Shown one piece after another: positions 32,328-41,846 of a stretch of DNA of 64,000 bases (its first letter is position 1; each line of letters begins with the position of its first letter). Made by a program: the position numbers and the translations under genes. The notes under the pieces are model-generated. The model had not been told where the DNA came from, ran no database searches, and saw only the letters and a program-made list of their open reading frames with translations. Source of the DNA: Burkholderiaceae bacterium 16 (GTDB lineage Bacteria > Pseudomonadota > Gammaproteobacteria > Burkholderiales > Burkholderiaceae); assembly GCA_000955785.1 (NCBI GenBank), contig JYOD01000107.1, positions 1 to 64,000 of the forward strand. The letters are read 5' to 3'.

Positions 32328-33164
32328 GTGACGCCCGATCAGTATTGCCAAGAGAAAGCCGCGCAGAGCGGCTCCAGTTTCTATTACAGCTTCCTGTTCC
32401 TGCCGCCGGAGCGGCGGCAGGCCATCACCGCGCTCTACGCCTGGTGCAGGGAAGTCGACGATGTGGTGGACGACACCCAGGACGCCAGCGTTGCCCACCA
32501 ACAGCTGGCCTGGTGGCGCAGCGAGCTTGGCCAGATGTTCAATGGCGCACCCACCCACCCCGTCACCAAGGCGCTCCAGCCGCACATGCAGGCATACGGC
32601 CTGACGCAGTCGATGTTCGGCGAAGTGCTCGAAGGCATGGAGATGGACCTGACCCAGTCGCGCTACCTTGATGACATTGCGCTCGCGCGTTATTGCCATT
32701 GCGTGGCCGGCGTGGTCGGCACCATGAGCGCGCGCATCCTGGGCTATCAGGATCCGCGCACGCTCGAATTCGCGGAAAAGCTGGGCTTGTCGCTGCAGAT
32801 GGTCAATATCCTGCGCGATGTCGGCGAGGACGCCCGGCGCGGCCGGATCTATGTGCCGGTCAACACGCTGCAGCGCTTCCAGGTACCCGTGTCCGAGATC
32901 AACCAGGCCACCCATTCGGACCGCTTCGTGACGTTGATGCGCCACCAGGCCGAACAGGCCCGCACGCTCTACCGGGAAGCGCTGGCGCTGCTGCCCCGCG
33001 CCGATCGCCGCGCCCAGCGCGCCGGCCTGGTGATGGGCGCGATCTACCAGACACTGCTCGATGAAGTCGAGGCCAGCGGCTTCCAGGTACTGAACCAGCG
33101 CATCTCGCTGACGCCGATGCGCAAGCTTTGGATCGCATGGAAGACCTGGATGGGCAATCGCTGA
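32328..33164 (+). CDS. hpnD: Presqualene diphosphate synthase HpnD (278 aa)
   Basis: GTG 32328 starts VTPDQYCQEKAAQSGSSFYY. The two aspartate-rich motifs of squalene/phytoene synthases are present, DDVVDDTQD (about residues 47-55) and ILRDVGEDARRGRIYVP. HpnD condenses two farnesyl diphosphates to presqualene diphosphate on the route to squalene and hopanoids. hpnC and hpnE are not adjacent, so a phytoene-synthase-like role cannot be fully excluded, but length and motifs favour HpnD. Confidence 0.85.
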   Translation: MTPDQYCQEKAAQSGSSFYYSFLFLPPERRQAITALYAWCREVDDVVDDTQDASVAHQQLAWWRSELGQMFNGAPTHPVTKALQPHMQAYGLTQSMFGEVLEGMEMDLTQSRYLDDIALARYCHCVAGVVGTMSARILGYQDPRTLEFAEKLGLSLQMVNILRDVGEDARRGRIYVPVNTLQRFQVPVSEINQATHSDRFVTLMRHQAEQARTLYREALALLPRADRRAQRAGLVMGAIYQTLLDEVEASGFQVLNQRISLTPMRKLWIAWKTWMGNR

Positions 33165-33295
33165 CTGCCGCCTGAGCACCAGCCGGGCGCGACGGGCATC
33201 TGGCGGCCCTTCCCCGGTATCATCACGAGTCCGCACGCCCGCTTCGGGCGCGAGGATTTCCGCATCGTCTCTGCCTTCCCTTCCGCGCAACTGCC

Positions 33296-34570
33296 ATGAC
33301 CCAATCTCCCCAGCCCCCCTTTCCGCTTGGCAAGGCCATTCTTGACCAGGCTGCCGCCCTGGCGCGCTTCTCGGACATGGAGGGTGGCCTGACTTGCGCC
33401 TACCTGACCCCCGCCCACCGCGCCGCGCAGGCCCGGCTGGCCGAATGGATGGAGGCGGCGGGGATGCAGGTTCGCATCGACGCCATCGGCAATGTGATCG
33501 GCCGCTATGCCGCCGATCCGGCCGTGGGCGAAGCGGCGCGCGTGCTGATGACCGGGTCGCACTTCGACACGGTGCGCAACGGCGGCCGCTATGACGGCCG
33601 GCTCGGCATCCTGCTGCCGGTAGCCGTGGTGGGCGCGCTCAATGCCGCCGGCATCCGCCTGCCCTATCACTTTGATGTGGTGGGTTTCGCCGAAGAGGAA
33701 GGGCTGCGCTTCAAGACCAGCTTCCTGGCCAGCAGCGTGCTGGCCGGGCGCTTCGACCCGGCTTTGCTGGACCGCACCGACACCGATGGCGTGACGCTGC
33801 GAGAAGCGCTGGCCGCCTCCGGCCTGCCGGGCGCGGGGAGCATTGAAGCCCTGCAAGCCGCGGCGGTGGACCCCGCTACCCTGCATGGCTTTGTCGAAGT
33901 CCATATCGAGCAAGGCCCGGTATTGCTGCACCACGGCCTGCCGCTCGGCGTGGTCACGCAGATTGCAGGCAGCAGCCGCTTCCAGGTACGCGTGCAAGGC
34001 CTGGCCAGCCACGCCGGCACCACCCCCATGACCATGCGCAAGGACGCCGCCGCGGCCGCCGCCGAAATGGTGCTGCTGGTGGAACGGCGCTGCGCCGAGG
34101 TGCCTACGCTGGTCGGCACGGTGGGCCAGTTGCAGGTGCCGAACGGCTCAAGCAACGTCATCCCCGCCGAATGCGTGTTCTCGATGGACATCCGCGCTGG
34201 CGAGGATGGCATCCGCGAGGCCGCCATTGCCGACATCGTGGCCGGCATCCATGCGATCGCCGCGCGCCGCGGCCTCGTTGCCGAGGTGGAACGCGTGCCG
34301 CCGGTGAACAACGCGCCCTGCGCGCGCTGGCTGATGGACCAGTTTGGCGCGGTGCTGAAAAAGCGCGGGCTGCAGGCCTACGAGCTGCCCTCAGGCGCGG
34401 GGCACGACGCCATGATGATGCAGCGCATCACCGACGTGGCGATGCTCTTCGTGCGCTGCGGCAACGCCGGCATCAGCCACAACCCGCTTGAGACCATCAC
34501 CGCGGACGACGCCCAGCAGGCCGCCGAGGCCTTCGTCGACTTCCTGCGGCATTTCCAGCCCCGCGCCTGA
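33296..34570 (+). CDS. Allantoate amidohydrolase / N-carbamoylase family enzyme (424 aa)
   Basis: M20-type metal ligands are in TGSHFDTVRNGGRYDG, GFAEEEGLRF, VEVHIEQGPVL and AGISHNPLE. The dimer-domain motif is GLASHAGTTPM. Fold and length match allantoate amidohydrolase and N-carbamoyl-amino-acid hydrolases, as at 18377. It precedes an SMP-30 gene and is not near allantoin genes, so the substrate is open. The 130 bp upstream is clear of other genes. Confidence 0.8.
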   Translation: MTQSPQPPFPLGKAILDQAAALARFSDMEGGLTCAYLTPAHRAAQARLAEWMEAAGMQVRIDAIGNVIGRYAADPAVGEAARVLMTGSHFDTVRNGGRYDGRLGILLPVAVVGALNAAGIRLPYHFDVVGFAEEEGLRFKTSFLASSVLAGRFDPALLDRTDTDGVTLREALAASGLPGAGSIEALQAAAVDPATLHGFVEVHIEQGPVLLHHGLPLGVVTQIAGSSRFQVRVQGLASHAGTTPMTMRKDAAAAAAEMVLLVERRCAEVPTLVGTVGQLQVPNGSSNVIPAECVFSMDIRAGEDGIREAAIADIVAGIHAIAARRGLVAEVERVPPVNNAPCARWLMDQFGAVLKKRGLQAYELPSGAGHDAMMMQRITDVAMLFVRCGNAGISHNPLETITADDAQQAAEAFVDFLRHFQPRA

Positions 34571-34663
34571 CACCCCCTGCGGCACGCTTGCGATCCCGGC
34601 AAAAATCGTATTGGATGTAGGCACATCCAATCACAAGATCGAAAGATCACAAAGGAGACACGC

Positions 34664-35560
34664 ATGGCGCGCCGCGAAATGTCGCTACTGACCGAGGGAC
34701 ACACCTTCCTGGAGGGGCCACGTTGGCACGAGGGCCGGCTCTGGCTCTCGGATTTCTACACGCACAGGGTGATGGCGGTGAGCCTGGATGGCACCGTCGA
34801 GCCGATCGCCGAGGTGCCGCAGCAGCCTTCGGGCCTGGGCTGGCTGCCGGACGGGCGCCTGTTGATCGTCTCGATGCGCGACCGCAAGCTGCTGCGGCGC
34901 GAACCGGACGGCAGCCTCAGCGTGCATGCCGACCTGTCTGCCGTGGCCGGCGGGCATGTGAACGACATGGTGGTGGACAAGCACGGCCGTGCCTATGTGG
35001 GCAATTTCGGCTTCGACCTGATGGCCGGCGCGCCCATGCGCACCGCCAGCCTGGCGCGGGTCGATCCCGATGGCACAGTCACCGTGGTGGCCGACGGCCT
35101 GTACTTTCCGAACGGCTCGGTCATTACGCCAGACGGCAAGTCACTGGTGGTTGGGGAAACCCTTGGCAACCGCATCTCGGCGTTCGATCTGCACGCGGAT
35201 GGCTCGCTTGGCCCCCGCCGTGACTGGGCGCTGTTCGGCAGCCAGCCTGCTGCCACGGAGCTGGCTCAGGTGCTGGGCGGCGCCAAGGTCGCGCCGGATG
35301 GCTGCGCGCAGGACGCGGAAGGCGCGCTGTGGGTGGCCGACGCTATCGGTAATCGTGTATTGCGGGTGATGCCCGGCGGCCAAATCGCTGAAGAGATCGC
35401 CTGCGGGACGGGCATATTCGCCGCAGCCCTGGGTGGCCCGCGAGGCACCACGCTGTTCCTGGCCGCGGCGCCGAATTTCGATGAGGCCGAGCGCCGCGCC
35501 TCCCGCCTGGGCCATATCCTGATGACCGAAGTGGAAGTGCCGCACGCCGGCCTGCCCTGA
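34664..35560 (+). CDS. SMP-30/gluconolactonase family protein (298 aa)
   Basis: The six-bladed propeller motifs are clear: EGPRWHEGRLWLSDFYTHRV (metal Glu), DGRLLIVSMRDRKLLR, HVNDMVVDKHGRAYVGNFGF (N and D ligands), FPNGSVITPDGKSLVVGET and CAQDAEGALWVADAIGNRVL. Family members hydrolyse sugar or other lactones with a bound divalent metal. It is preceded by AAAGGAG and sits 93 bp after the amidohydrolase. Substrate unknown. Confidence 0.85.
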   Translation: MARREMSLLTEGHTFLEGPRWHEGRLWLSDFYTHRVMAVSLDGTVEPIAEVPQQPSGLGWLPDGRLLIVSMRDRKLLRREPDGSLSVHADLSAVAGGHVNDMVVDKHGRAYVGNFGFDLMAGAPMRTASLARVDPDGTVTVVADGLYFPNGSVITPDGKSLVVGETLGNRISAFDLHADGSLGPRRDWALFGSQPAATELAQVLGGAKVAPDGCAQDAEGALWVADAIGNRVLRVMPGGQIAEEIACGTGIFAAALGGPRGTTLFLAAAPNFDEAERRASRLGHILMTEVEVPHAGLP

Positions 35561-35709
35561 AAGGCGCCGGCGCGACAATCGGCGGGAAAGTCTGGGACGC
35601 CGCGGACCGGACGCCTGAGGCGGCTGCGGGCGGGCCTACAGGCCAGAAGTAGGACGCACCCCGATAGCCGGATGTCGCGCACTATGCCAAGCTGCGTCAT
35701 ATGCGCGGC

Positions 35710-36036
35710 CTAGCCGCCCTGGTACATCTCCCGCCCCAGTTCATACAGGTTCTGGCGCAGCTTGCGCCGCTCGTCCGGCGAGAGCTTGTCGTTTGGGAGT
35801 GCGCGGGGCAAACGCTCGTTCAGATCGCGCTCGGTGCGGTACTTTCCGGCGCGCGCGCGTGCCTCATCTTGCCCGTTGTGCAGGCCGCCCTCACGGGCTC
35901 CGGCCCTGCCGGAACCCGGCAGCAGGTGCGCCATGCCGGGCGATTGCGGGTGCCCCGCACTGGCGGCAAGCAGCAGCGCGACAGCCGCGCCGGCGCGGTA
36001 AAGGGTACGCCCGGCGCGCTTGCGGGTGACTTTCAT
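35710..36036 (-). CDS. Small exported hypothetical protein (108 aa)
   Basis: A signal peptide (RAGRTLYRAGAAVALLLAAS then AGHPQS) covers about residues 1-31. The mature part is short and charged and ends LSPDERRKLRQNLYELGREM then YQGG, a helix like those at the ends of small periplasmic 'DERRxLRxxL' proteins. It has no recognised domain. The start lacks a strong ribosome-binding site. Confidence 0.55.
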   Translation of the reverse strand: MKVTRKRAGRTLYRAGAAVALLLAASAGHPQSPGMAHLLPGSGRAGAREGGLHNGQDEARARAGKYRTERDLNERLPRALPNDKLSPDERRKLRQNLYELGREMYQGG

Positions 36037-36292
36037 TGATAATGGCGGTTTTGGCTTCGGAAGCGGCAGTGGCAGAACCGCCGGAAGCCGGAAATCCGGT
36101 AGGTCCGCCTCGCCGCCTCATGGCAGTGAGTTTTCACGGCGGAAACCCACGAAAACCCCGTGGGACTGGCTGCGGAAACGGTATGCGGCAGTGTAAACGC
36201 AGGGTAGATGCGCGCCCGCATACCACGCGGTAAAGTATGTAACCTTTTGTTAAGCCATTTTGACCGAAAGCGTTTGTCGCTAAGATACCGCC

Positions 36293-37015
36293 ATGGAAAA
36301 TACCAGTCACAAGATTCTCGTCGTAGACGACGACCCCCGTCTGCGCGACCTGCTGCGCCGCTACCTTGGCGAACAGGGCTTCACAGTACTGGTAGCAGAA
36401 AACGCCACCGCGATGAACAAGCTTTGGTTGCGCGAGCGTTTCGACCTGCTAGTACTCGACCTGATGATGCCGGGCGAGGATGGCCTGTCGATCTGCCGCC
36501 GGCTGCGTGGCGCCAACGACCAGACGCCCATCATCATGCTTACCGCCAAGGGTGAGGATGTCGATCGCATCGTCGGCCTCGAGATGGGTGCCGACGACTA
36601 CCTGCCCAAGCCTTTCAACCCGCGCGAGCTGATTGCGCGGATCCACGCGGTGCTGCGCCGCAAGGGCCCCGCCGAAGTCCCCGGCGCGCCCTCCGAAACG
36701 CCGGAGACCTTCGCTTTCGGCGACTTCGTGCTCAACCTCGCCACGCGCACGCTGACCAAGAACGACGAAGAGATCACCCTGACCACCGGCGAGTTCTCGG
36801 TGCTCAAGGTCTTCGCCCGGCATCCGCGCCAGCCGCTGTCGCGCGAGAAGCTCATGGAAATGGCGCGTGGCCGCGAGTACGAGGTATTCGACCGCAGTCT
36901 CGACGTGCAGATCTCGCGCCTGCGCAAGCTCATCGAGCCCGATCCGGGCAACCCGCGTTTCATACAAACGGTCTGGGGCCTCGGCTACGTCTTCATCCCC
37001 GATGGCGTGAAGTAA
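36293..37015 (+). CDS. ompR: OmpR-family response regulator (240 aa)
   Basis: The receiver domain has acidic residues DDD (about 12-14), phospho-acceptor D in LLVLDLMMPGEDG, T/S in IIMLTAKG and K in DDYLPKPFNPREL. A winged-helix output domain follows from about residue 140 (LTTGEFSVLKVFARHPRQPL; DVQISRLRKLIE; VWGLGYVFIPDG). It is paired with the EnvZ-like kinase starting 14 bp downstream and is close to OmpR itself in motif detail. Confidence 0.9.
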   Translation: MENTSHKILVVDDDPRLRDLLRRYLGEQGFTVLVAENATAMNKLWLRERFDLLVLDLMMPGEDGLSICRRLRGANDQTPIIMLTAKGEDVDRIVGLEMGADDYLPKPFNPRELIARIHAVLRRKGPAEVPGAPSETPETFAFGDFVLNLATRTLTKNDEEITLTTGEFSVLKVFARHPRQPLSREKLMEMARGREYEVFDRSLDVQISRLRKLIEPDPGNPRFIQTVWGLGYVFIPDGVK

Positions 37016-37028
37016 GGCGCCGCGGATC

Positions 37029-38378
37029 GTGGCGACTGTCATCAGCCGCACGGCTACGCGCCTGTTCGGTTCGCTGTTCTGGCGAACTTTCATGCTGATC
37101 GCCCTCTTGCTGGCGATCTCGCTGGGTATCTGGTTCCAGAGCTATCGGCTCTTCGAACGCGCTCCGCGCGCCCAGCAGGTCGCCATGCAGGTGGTCAGCG
37201 TGGTCAAGCTCACGCGCGCAGCCCTGCTCTATTCCGACCCCGCGCGGCGGCGCTTCCTGCTGCTCGACCTGGTGCAGAACGAAGGCATCAAGGTCTACCC
37301 GCGCGAGAAAGACGACGATTTCACCGTAGCGACGACAAACCCCTTCCTGACCCCCCTGGTGCAGCAGGAGATTCGCAGCCGGCTAGGCGAAGGCACCGTG
37401 ATCGCGACCACGGTGAACGACATACCGGGTGTCTGGGTCAGCTTCGAGATCGAAGGCGACGACTACTGGGTCGCGATCAGCCCCGAACGGTTCGAACGCG
37501 TGCCCGGCATCCAGTGGCTCTGGTGGAGTATTGCCGCGCTGCTGCTGTCGATCATCGGCGCCGCCTTTATCACGTCGCTGGTCAACCACCCGCTCAAGCG
37601 GCTGGCCAACGCAGCGCGCGCCATCGGCGGCGGGGGCGACCCGCCCACCCTGCCCGAGCACGGCGCCAGCGAAGTGGCGCAGGCCAACCACAGCTTCAAC
37701 CAGATGGTGCGCGACCTGCGCCAGCTCGACGACGACCGCGTGGTCATGCTGGCCGGCATTTCGCACGACCTGCGCACACCGCTCACGCGGCTGCGGCTGG
37801 AAACCGAAATGTCGCCCGTGGATGACACCACGCGGGAAGCCATGATCGCCGACGTCGAACAGATGGACGCCATCATCGGGCAATTCCTCAACTACGCCCG
37901 GCCGGCGCTGGAGACCGTCGAACCAGTCGACCTGTCCGCCCTTGTCCAGGACGCTGTCGGCGTCTATGGCGCGCACGACGATGTGCGCGTGCATGTACGC
38001 GCCAGCGCCCCCGTGATGGCCGTTGCCAACCGCATGGAAGTGCAGCGCATCCTCGACAACCTCGTTGAAAACGCGCGGCGCTATGCCAAGGATGAGGACA
38101 ACGGGGTGGCGGTCGTCGAGATCAGTACGCGGATAGAAGACAAAGAAGCCGTGCTGACGGTGGCCGACCATGGCAATGGTGTGCCGGAAGCCCAGTTGCC
38201 TTTGTTGACGCGGCCGTTCTACCGGCTGGATGGCGCGCGCAGCGAAGCGAAGGGGGCGGGATTGGGGATGTCGATTGTCAACCGTATCCTGCAGCGGAAT
38301 GGCGGGCGATTGATGTTGGCGAACCGGCCAGCGCCGGCTACGGGGCTGGTTGTCAGTGCGTTTTTCAGGCGGGCGTAA
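37029..38378 (+). CDS. envZ: EnvZ-like sensor histidine kinase (449 aa)
   Basis: GTG 37029. TM1 is about residues 17-37 (TFMLIALLLAISLGIWFQSY) and TM2 about 160-182 (WLWWSIAALLLSIIGAAFIT), enclosing a periplasmic sensor. A HAMP linker follows (NHPLKRLANAARAIGGGGDP). The HisKA H-box is AGISHDLRTPLTRLRLE, and the kinase N and G boxes are ILDNLVENARRY and DHGNGVPEAQ, GLGMSIVNRI. It partners the ompR gene upstream. Confidence 0.9.
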   Translation: MATVISRTATRLFGSLFWRTFMLIALLLAISLGIWFQSYRLFERAPRAQQVAMQVVSVVKLTRAALLYSDPARRRFLLLDLVQNEGIKVYPREKDDDFTVATTNPFLTPLVQQEIRSRLGEGTVIATTVNDIPGVWVSFEIEGDDYWVAISPERFERVPGIQWLWWSIAALLLSIIGAAFITSLVNHPLKRLANAARAIGGGGDPPTLPEHGASEVAQANHSFNQMVRDLRQLDDDRVVMLAGISHDLRTPLTRLRLETEMSPVDDTTREAMIADVEQMDAIIGQFLNYARPALETVEPVDLSALVQDAVGVYGAHDDVRVHVRASAPVMAVANRMEVQRILDNLVENARRYAKDEDNGVAVVEISTRIEDKEAVLTVADHGNGVPEAQLPLLTRPFYRLDGARSEAKGAGLGMSIVNRILQRNGGRLMLANRPAPATGLVVSAFFRRA

Positions 38379-38527
38379 AGCGCCCCCCGAAGCCCTGCAC
38401 TCGCACTCCGTAAAACCTCGGATGAAAGCGCCGCAACCGATCCACGATTCGGTTTAGCCGTGTGAAGCGCCCGTGGGGCGGGCCACACCAACCCGCGATG
38501 CGAAGCGAGCCGTGAAGGTTTGCCCAT

Positions 38528-38667
38528 CCCGGAAGGGGCGCCTCGTCGTCGGGCCAAAAGAGCGGAAAAGAGGGACCCATGTTTGAGTATCGCCTTAAGG
38601 CGATGCGAGTTTGGGTCCCGGCCGCTCTTTTGGTTCGACGACGAGGCGTCTTTCGCCCCATCCGGGT
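38528..38667. repeat. Large imperfect inverted repeat (intergenic cruciform element)
   Basis: The arm beginning CGCCTCGTCGTCGGGCCAAA at 38539 is matched by its reverse complement ending at 38648, about 35-40 bp per arm with a few mismatches. An outer pair (CCCGGAAGGGGCG versus CCCGGATGGGGCG) extends the structure to about 38528-38667. In the loop lies a perfect 16-bp palindrome, ATCGCCTTAAGGCGAT (38588-38603). It sits after envZ and before the MFS gene. No protein-coding potential was seen. Confidence 0.75.
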
Positions 38668-38675
38668 CGCCTTCT

Positions 38676-38710
38676 TTGCCTACTTTCTTGGCGAGACAAG
38701 AAAGCAGGTC
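38676..38710. repeat. Second hairpin of the repeat element
   Basis: CCTACTTTCTTG and CAAGAAAGCAGG form an 11/12-bp stem around GCGAGA, flanked by GGTCGCC on both sides. Sequences of this kind recur in many beta- and gammaproteobacterial intergenic regions. The remainder, to 39043, holds short direct repeats of CTTTGACTTTRAG and no gene. Confidence 0.6.
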
Positions 38711-39043
38711 GCCTCCCCCGCAGGGGAGGTGAAACTGCCTTTGACTTTAAGCCTTTGACTTTGAGTTTAAGCAGTTGCTGTTGACGTTAAATCACAAACA
38801 CCAACAACACCCCACCGCCCCCCTCCGCTGACAGGCTTTCGACAGCATTTGATATCAAACTGAAAGCCATTTGACAGCGTAATGACAGCCCCCCGGCGCA
38901 AACTTGCCGCCATCAGCAGGACACCCCCAAACCCAAGCCCAGCCAAGGCCAGTCCCCCGCATAGCTGATCCCGAATCCTGGCTGGCAGCCGACCAAAATC
39001 AAGCCTCCGGAACCAACCGGCGGCGTCTGCGAGAGACAGCCAA

Positions 39044-40345
39044 ATGTCAAACTCCCCCACCCAGCAACACGGGTTCCGCACCGTGTTCCGCGTCGTCAGC
39101 GGCAACTTCCTGGAAATGTACGACTTCATGGTGTACGGCTTTTATGCCGCCGCCATCGCCAAGACGTTCTTCCCCAGCGGCAACGAGTTCGCGTCGCTGA
39201 TGCTATCGCTCGCGACCTTCGGCGCGGGCTTCCTGATGCGTCCGCTCGGCGCCATCATCCTCGGCGCGTATATCGACCATCACGGCCGCCGCAAGGGGCT
39301 GATCCTGACCCTGGTCCTGATGGCGCTGGGCACCTTGCTGATCGCCTGCGTGCCGGGCTATGCCTCGATCGGCGTGGCCGCGCCATTGCTGGTGCTGGCC
39401 GGCCGCTTGCTGCAGGGCTTCTCCGCCGGGGTGGAACTGGGCGGCGTGTCGGTCTACCTCGCGGAGATCGCCAAGCCCGGCAAGAAGGGCTTCTACGTGG
39501 CCTGGCAGTCGGCCAGCCAGCAGGTGGCGGTGATCTTTGCCGGCCTGCTCGGCGTAATCCTGCATGCCATGCTGTCGCCCGAGCAGATGGGTGAATGGGG
39601 CTGGCGCGTGCCGTTCCTGATCGGCTGCCTGATCGTGCCCTTCCTGTTCCTGATCCGCCGCTCGCTGGAAGAAACCGAGGAATTCAAGACGCGCAAGCAT
39701 CGCCCCGCCATCAGCGAGATCTACCGCTCGATGCTTGAGAACTGGCGCATCATCATCGCCGGCTGCATGATGGTCGTGATGACCACGGTGTCGTTCTACA
39801 TGATCACCGCCTACACGCCGACCTTCGGCAAGACCGTGCTGAAGCTCGACGACGTGGACAACCTGATCGTCACCATGTGCGTGGGGCTGTCCAACTTCAT
39901 CTGGCTGCCGCTGATGGGTGCCTTGTCGGATCGCGTGGGCCGCAAGCCCCTGCTGGTGATCTTCACCATCCTCACCTTGCTCACGGCCTATCCGGCAGTG
40001 TCCTGGCTGGTGGCCGAGCCGTCTTTCGGCCGCCTGCTGATGGTCGAGCTGTGGCTGTCCTTCCTGTATGGCAGCTACAACGGCGCGATGGTGGTGACGC
40101 TGACCGAAGTGATGCCGCCCGCGGTGCGCACTGCCGGCTTCTCCCTGGCCTACAGCCTCGCCACGGCCTTGTTCGGCGGCTTCACACCGGCCATCTCGAC
40201 CTACCTGATCCACAGCACCGGCAACAAGGCCGCGCCCGGCCTGTGGCTGATGTTCGCCGCTGCGTGCGGGCTTATCGCCACGCTGGTGATTTTCCGCGGC
40301 GGACGGCAGCACGCCTACGTCGAACCGGTGGCCAGGACGGTCTGA
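39044..40345 (+). CDS. MFS transporter, metabolite:H+ symporter (MHS) family, citrate-transporter-like (433 aa)
   Basis: Twelve membrane segments are seen. The opening FRVVSGNFLEMYDFMVYGFY, the loop GAYIDHHGRRKGLILTLVLM and the motif LLQGFSAGVELGGVSVYLAE are typical of MHS-family carriers of citrate and similar tricarboxylates (CitA type). WGWRVPFLIG and LPLMGALSDRVGRKPLLV are intact. It is a single gene with no enzyme partner; substrate by analogy only. Confidence 0.85.
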   Translation: MSNSPTQQHGFRTVFRVVSGNFLEMYDFMVYGFYAAAIAKTFFPSGNEFASLMLSLATFGAGFLMRPLGAIILGAYIDHHGRRKGLILTLVLMALGTLLIACVPGYASIGVAAPLLVLAGRLLQGFSAGVELGGVSVYLAEIAKPGKKGFYVAWQSASQQVAVIFAGLLGVILHAMLSPEQMGEWGWRVPFLIGCLIVPFLFLIRRSLEETEEFKTRKHRPAISEIYRSMLENWRIIIAGCMMVVMTTVSFYMITAYTPTFGKTVLKLDDVDNLIVTMCVGLSNFIWLPLMGALSDRVGRKPLLVIFTILTLLTAYPAVSWLVAEPSFGRLLMVELWLSFLYGSYNGAMVVTLTEVMPPAVRTAGFSLAYSLATALFGGFTPAISTYLIHSTGNKAAPGLWLMFAAACGLIATLVIFRGGRQHAYVEPVARTV

Positions 40346-40634
40346 GCTACACCACGGCGGCCCTGCTGGGGTAGACTCCCCCCTTCCGGCAGGGTGCGCG
40401 AGCGGCGGAGGCGGCTGACATCGCGCCGCAACATGGCGTCGCCACCATCGTCGATCGGCGCGCGCGCTGCCGGACGCGCGGCTCCCCGCGCCTGGCTATC
40501 GGGCTCTTTGAGAATATCAATTAGCCCCGCCTCCGGGGATGACGCATAATCCATGTTCGTTGCGCGGCAGCCCGGGCCTCAAGGCCTGGCTGGCAGCGCG
40601 AGCGTCTCTCTTCAACCGTATCCAGGAGCAGTCT

Positions 40635-41183
40635 ATGAAGACCGTTGGTGACAAGATCGAAGCCTTCCACGTCGTCGGTGTCAAGCCGGGTTTCAACAAC
40701 CATGAAGAGAACGGCCAGTCGGCCTTCGAAGACATCACCGAAAAATCGTTCGAAGGCAAGTGGAAGATCATTTACTTCTACCCGAAGGACTTCACCTTCG
40801 TGTGCCCGACCGAAATCGTTGCCTTCGCCAAGCTGAACGGCGACTTCGCCGACCGCGACGCGATCGTGCTGGGCGGTTCGACCGACAACGAGTTCGTGAA
40901 GCTGGCATGGCGCCGTGAGCACAAGGACCTGAACAAGCTGAACCAATGGCAATTCGCCGACGTGACCGGCTCGCTGATCGACCAGCTTGGCGTGCGTGAC
41001 CACGCTGCCGGCGTCGCACTGCGCGCTACCTTCATCGTCGATCCGGACAATGTCATCCAGCACGTGTCGGTGAACAACCTGAACGTCGGCCGTAACCCGG
41101 ACGAAGTGCTGCGTATCCTCGACGGCCTGCAAACCGACGAGCTGTGCCCGTGCAACCGCGCTGTTGGCGGCTCCACGCTGTAA
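40635..41183 (+). CDS. ahpC: Peroxiredoxin, AhpC type (182 aa)
   Basis: CAGGAGCAG precedes ATG 40635. The peroxidatic Cys is in FYPKDFTFVCPTEIVAF and the resolving cysteine region is ELCPCNRAVGGSTL at the C-terminus. It reduces peroxides in the cytoplasm and pairs with AhpD, encoded 141 bp downstream. This resembles the AhpC-AhpD pairs that use AhpD rather than AhpF as reductant. An intrinsic terminator between the two genes would lower ahpD expression. Confidence 0.9.
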   Translation: MKTVGDKIEAFHVVGVKPGFNNHEENGQSAFEDITEKSFEGKWKIIYFYPKDFTFVCPTEIVAFAKLNGDFADRDAIVLGGSTDNEFVKLAWRREHKDLNKLNQWQFADVTGSLIDQLGVRDHAAGVALRATFIVDPDNVIQHVSVNNLNVGRNPDEVLRILDGLQTDELCPCNRAVGGSTL

Positions 41184-41277
41184 TCTGTCAACCAGCTGGC
41201 ATGCTGAGCAAACTGCCGGTGCTGAATGGCCGGTGGTTTGTGACGATTTGCGCGGCGGGCTCCGGCCCGCACCTCGA

Positions 41278-41299
41278 AACCCGCTCTGGCGGGTTTTTT
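41278..41299 (+). terminator. Terminator between ahpC and ahpD
   Basis: AACCCGC (41278-41284) and GCGGGTT (41289-41295) form a perfect stem with loop TCTG, followed by a run of Ts to 41299. The stem ends 26 bases before the ahpD start, so it may act as an attenuator rather than a full stop. Confidence 0.85.
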
Positions 41300-41324
41300 G
41301 AGCCCCTACCGATAGGAGATTTAT

Positions 41325-41846
41325 ATGGAATTCCTCAACACGATTAAAGGCCTCATCCCTGACTACGCCAAGGACATCCGCCTGAACCTTGACGGCACCA
41401 TCGCCCGCTCCTCACTCGAGGGCAACGATGCGGTAGCGGTAGCCCTGGCTGCGGCGTTTGCCGCCAAGAGCCGCGTGATCGTCGACGCGATCCGCAATGC
41501 CGGCGTGCTGTCGCCCGAGGAAACCAACGCGGTGCTGACCGCCGCCGCGCTGATGGGGATGAACAACGTCTGGTATCCGTTCGTTGAAATGGCGGACGAC
41601 CCCGATCTCGCCACCCAGCCGGCCGGCCTGCGCATGAATGCGTACGCCACGCATGGCGGCGTGGACAAGCGCCGCTTCGAGATGTATGCGCTGGCCGCCT
41701 CCATCGTCGGCAAGTGCCATTTCTGCATCAAGTCGCACTACGCGCTGCTCAAGAACGAGCAAGGCATGACCGCGCAGCAACTGCGCGACGTGGGCCGCAT
41801 TGCTGCCGTCGTAGTGGCCGCCGCCAATGTGATCGCCGCGGAATAA
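41325..41846 (+). CDS. ahpD: Alkylhydroperoxidase AhpD (173 aa)
   Basis: ATAGGAG precedes ATG 41325. The AhpD active-site motif is intact: VGKCHFCIKSH (C-x2-C with the following His), with the upstream glutamate region MAGM-like in ALMGMNNVWYPFVEMADDPD. AhpD reduces AhpC using a dihydrolipoyl partner. Length matches the family (about 175). It is encoded right after ahpC. Confidence 0.9.
   Translation: MEFLNTIKGLIPDYAKDIRLNLDGTIARSSLEGNDAVAVALAAAFAAKSRVIVDAIRNAGVLSPEETNAVLTAAALMGMNNVWYPFVEMADDPDLATQPAGLRMNAYATHGGVDKRRFEMYALAASIVGKCHFCIKSHYALLKNEQGMTAQQLRDVGRIAAVVVAAANVIAAE

Noticed and set aside
33296..34570. Assigning the symbol allC to the M20 enzyme
   Set aside because: No allantoin genes are nearby and N-carbamoylases share the same motifs.
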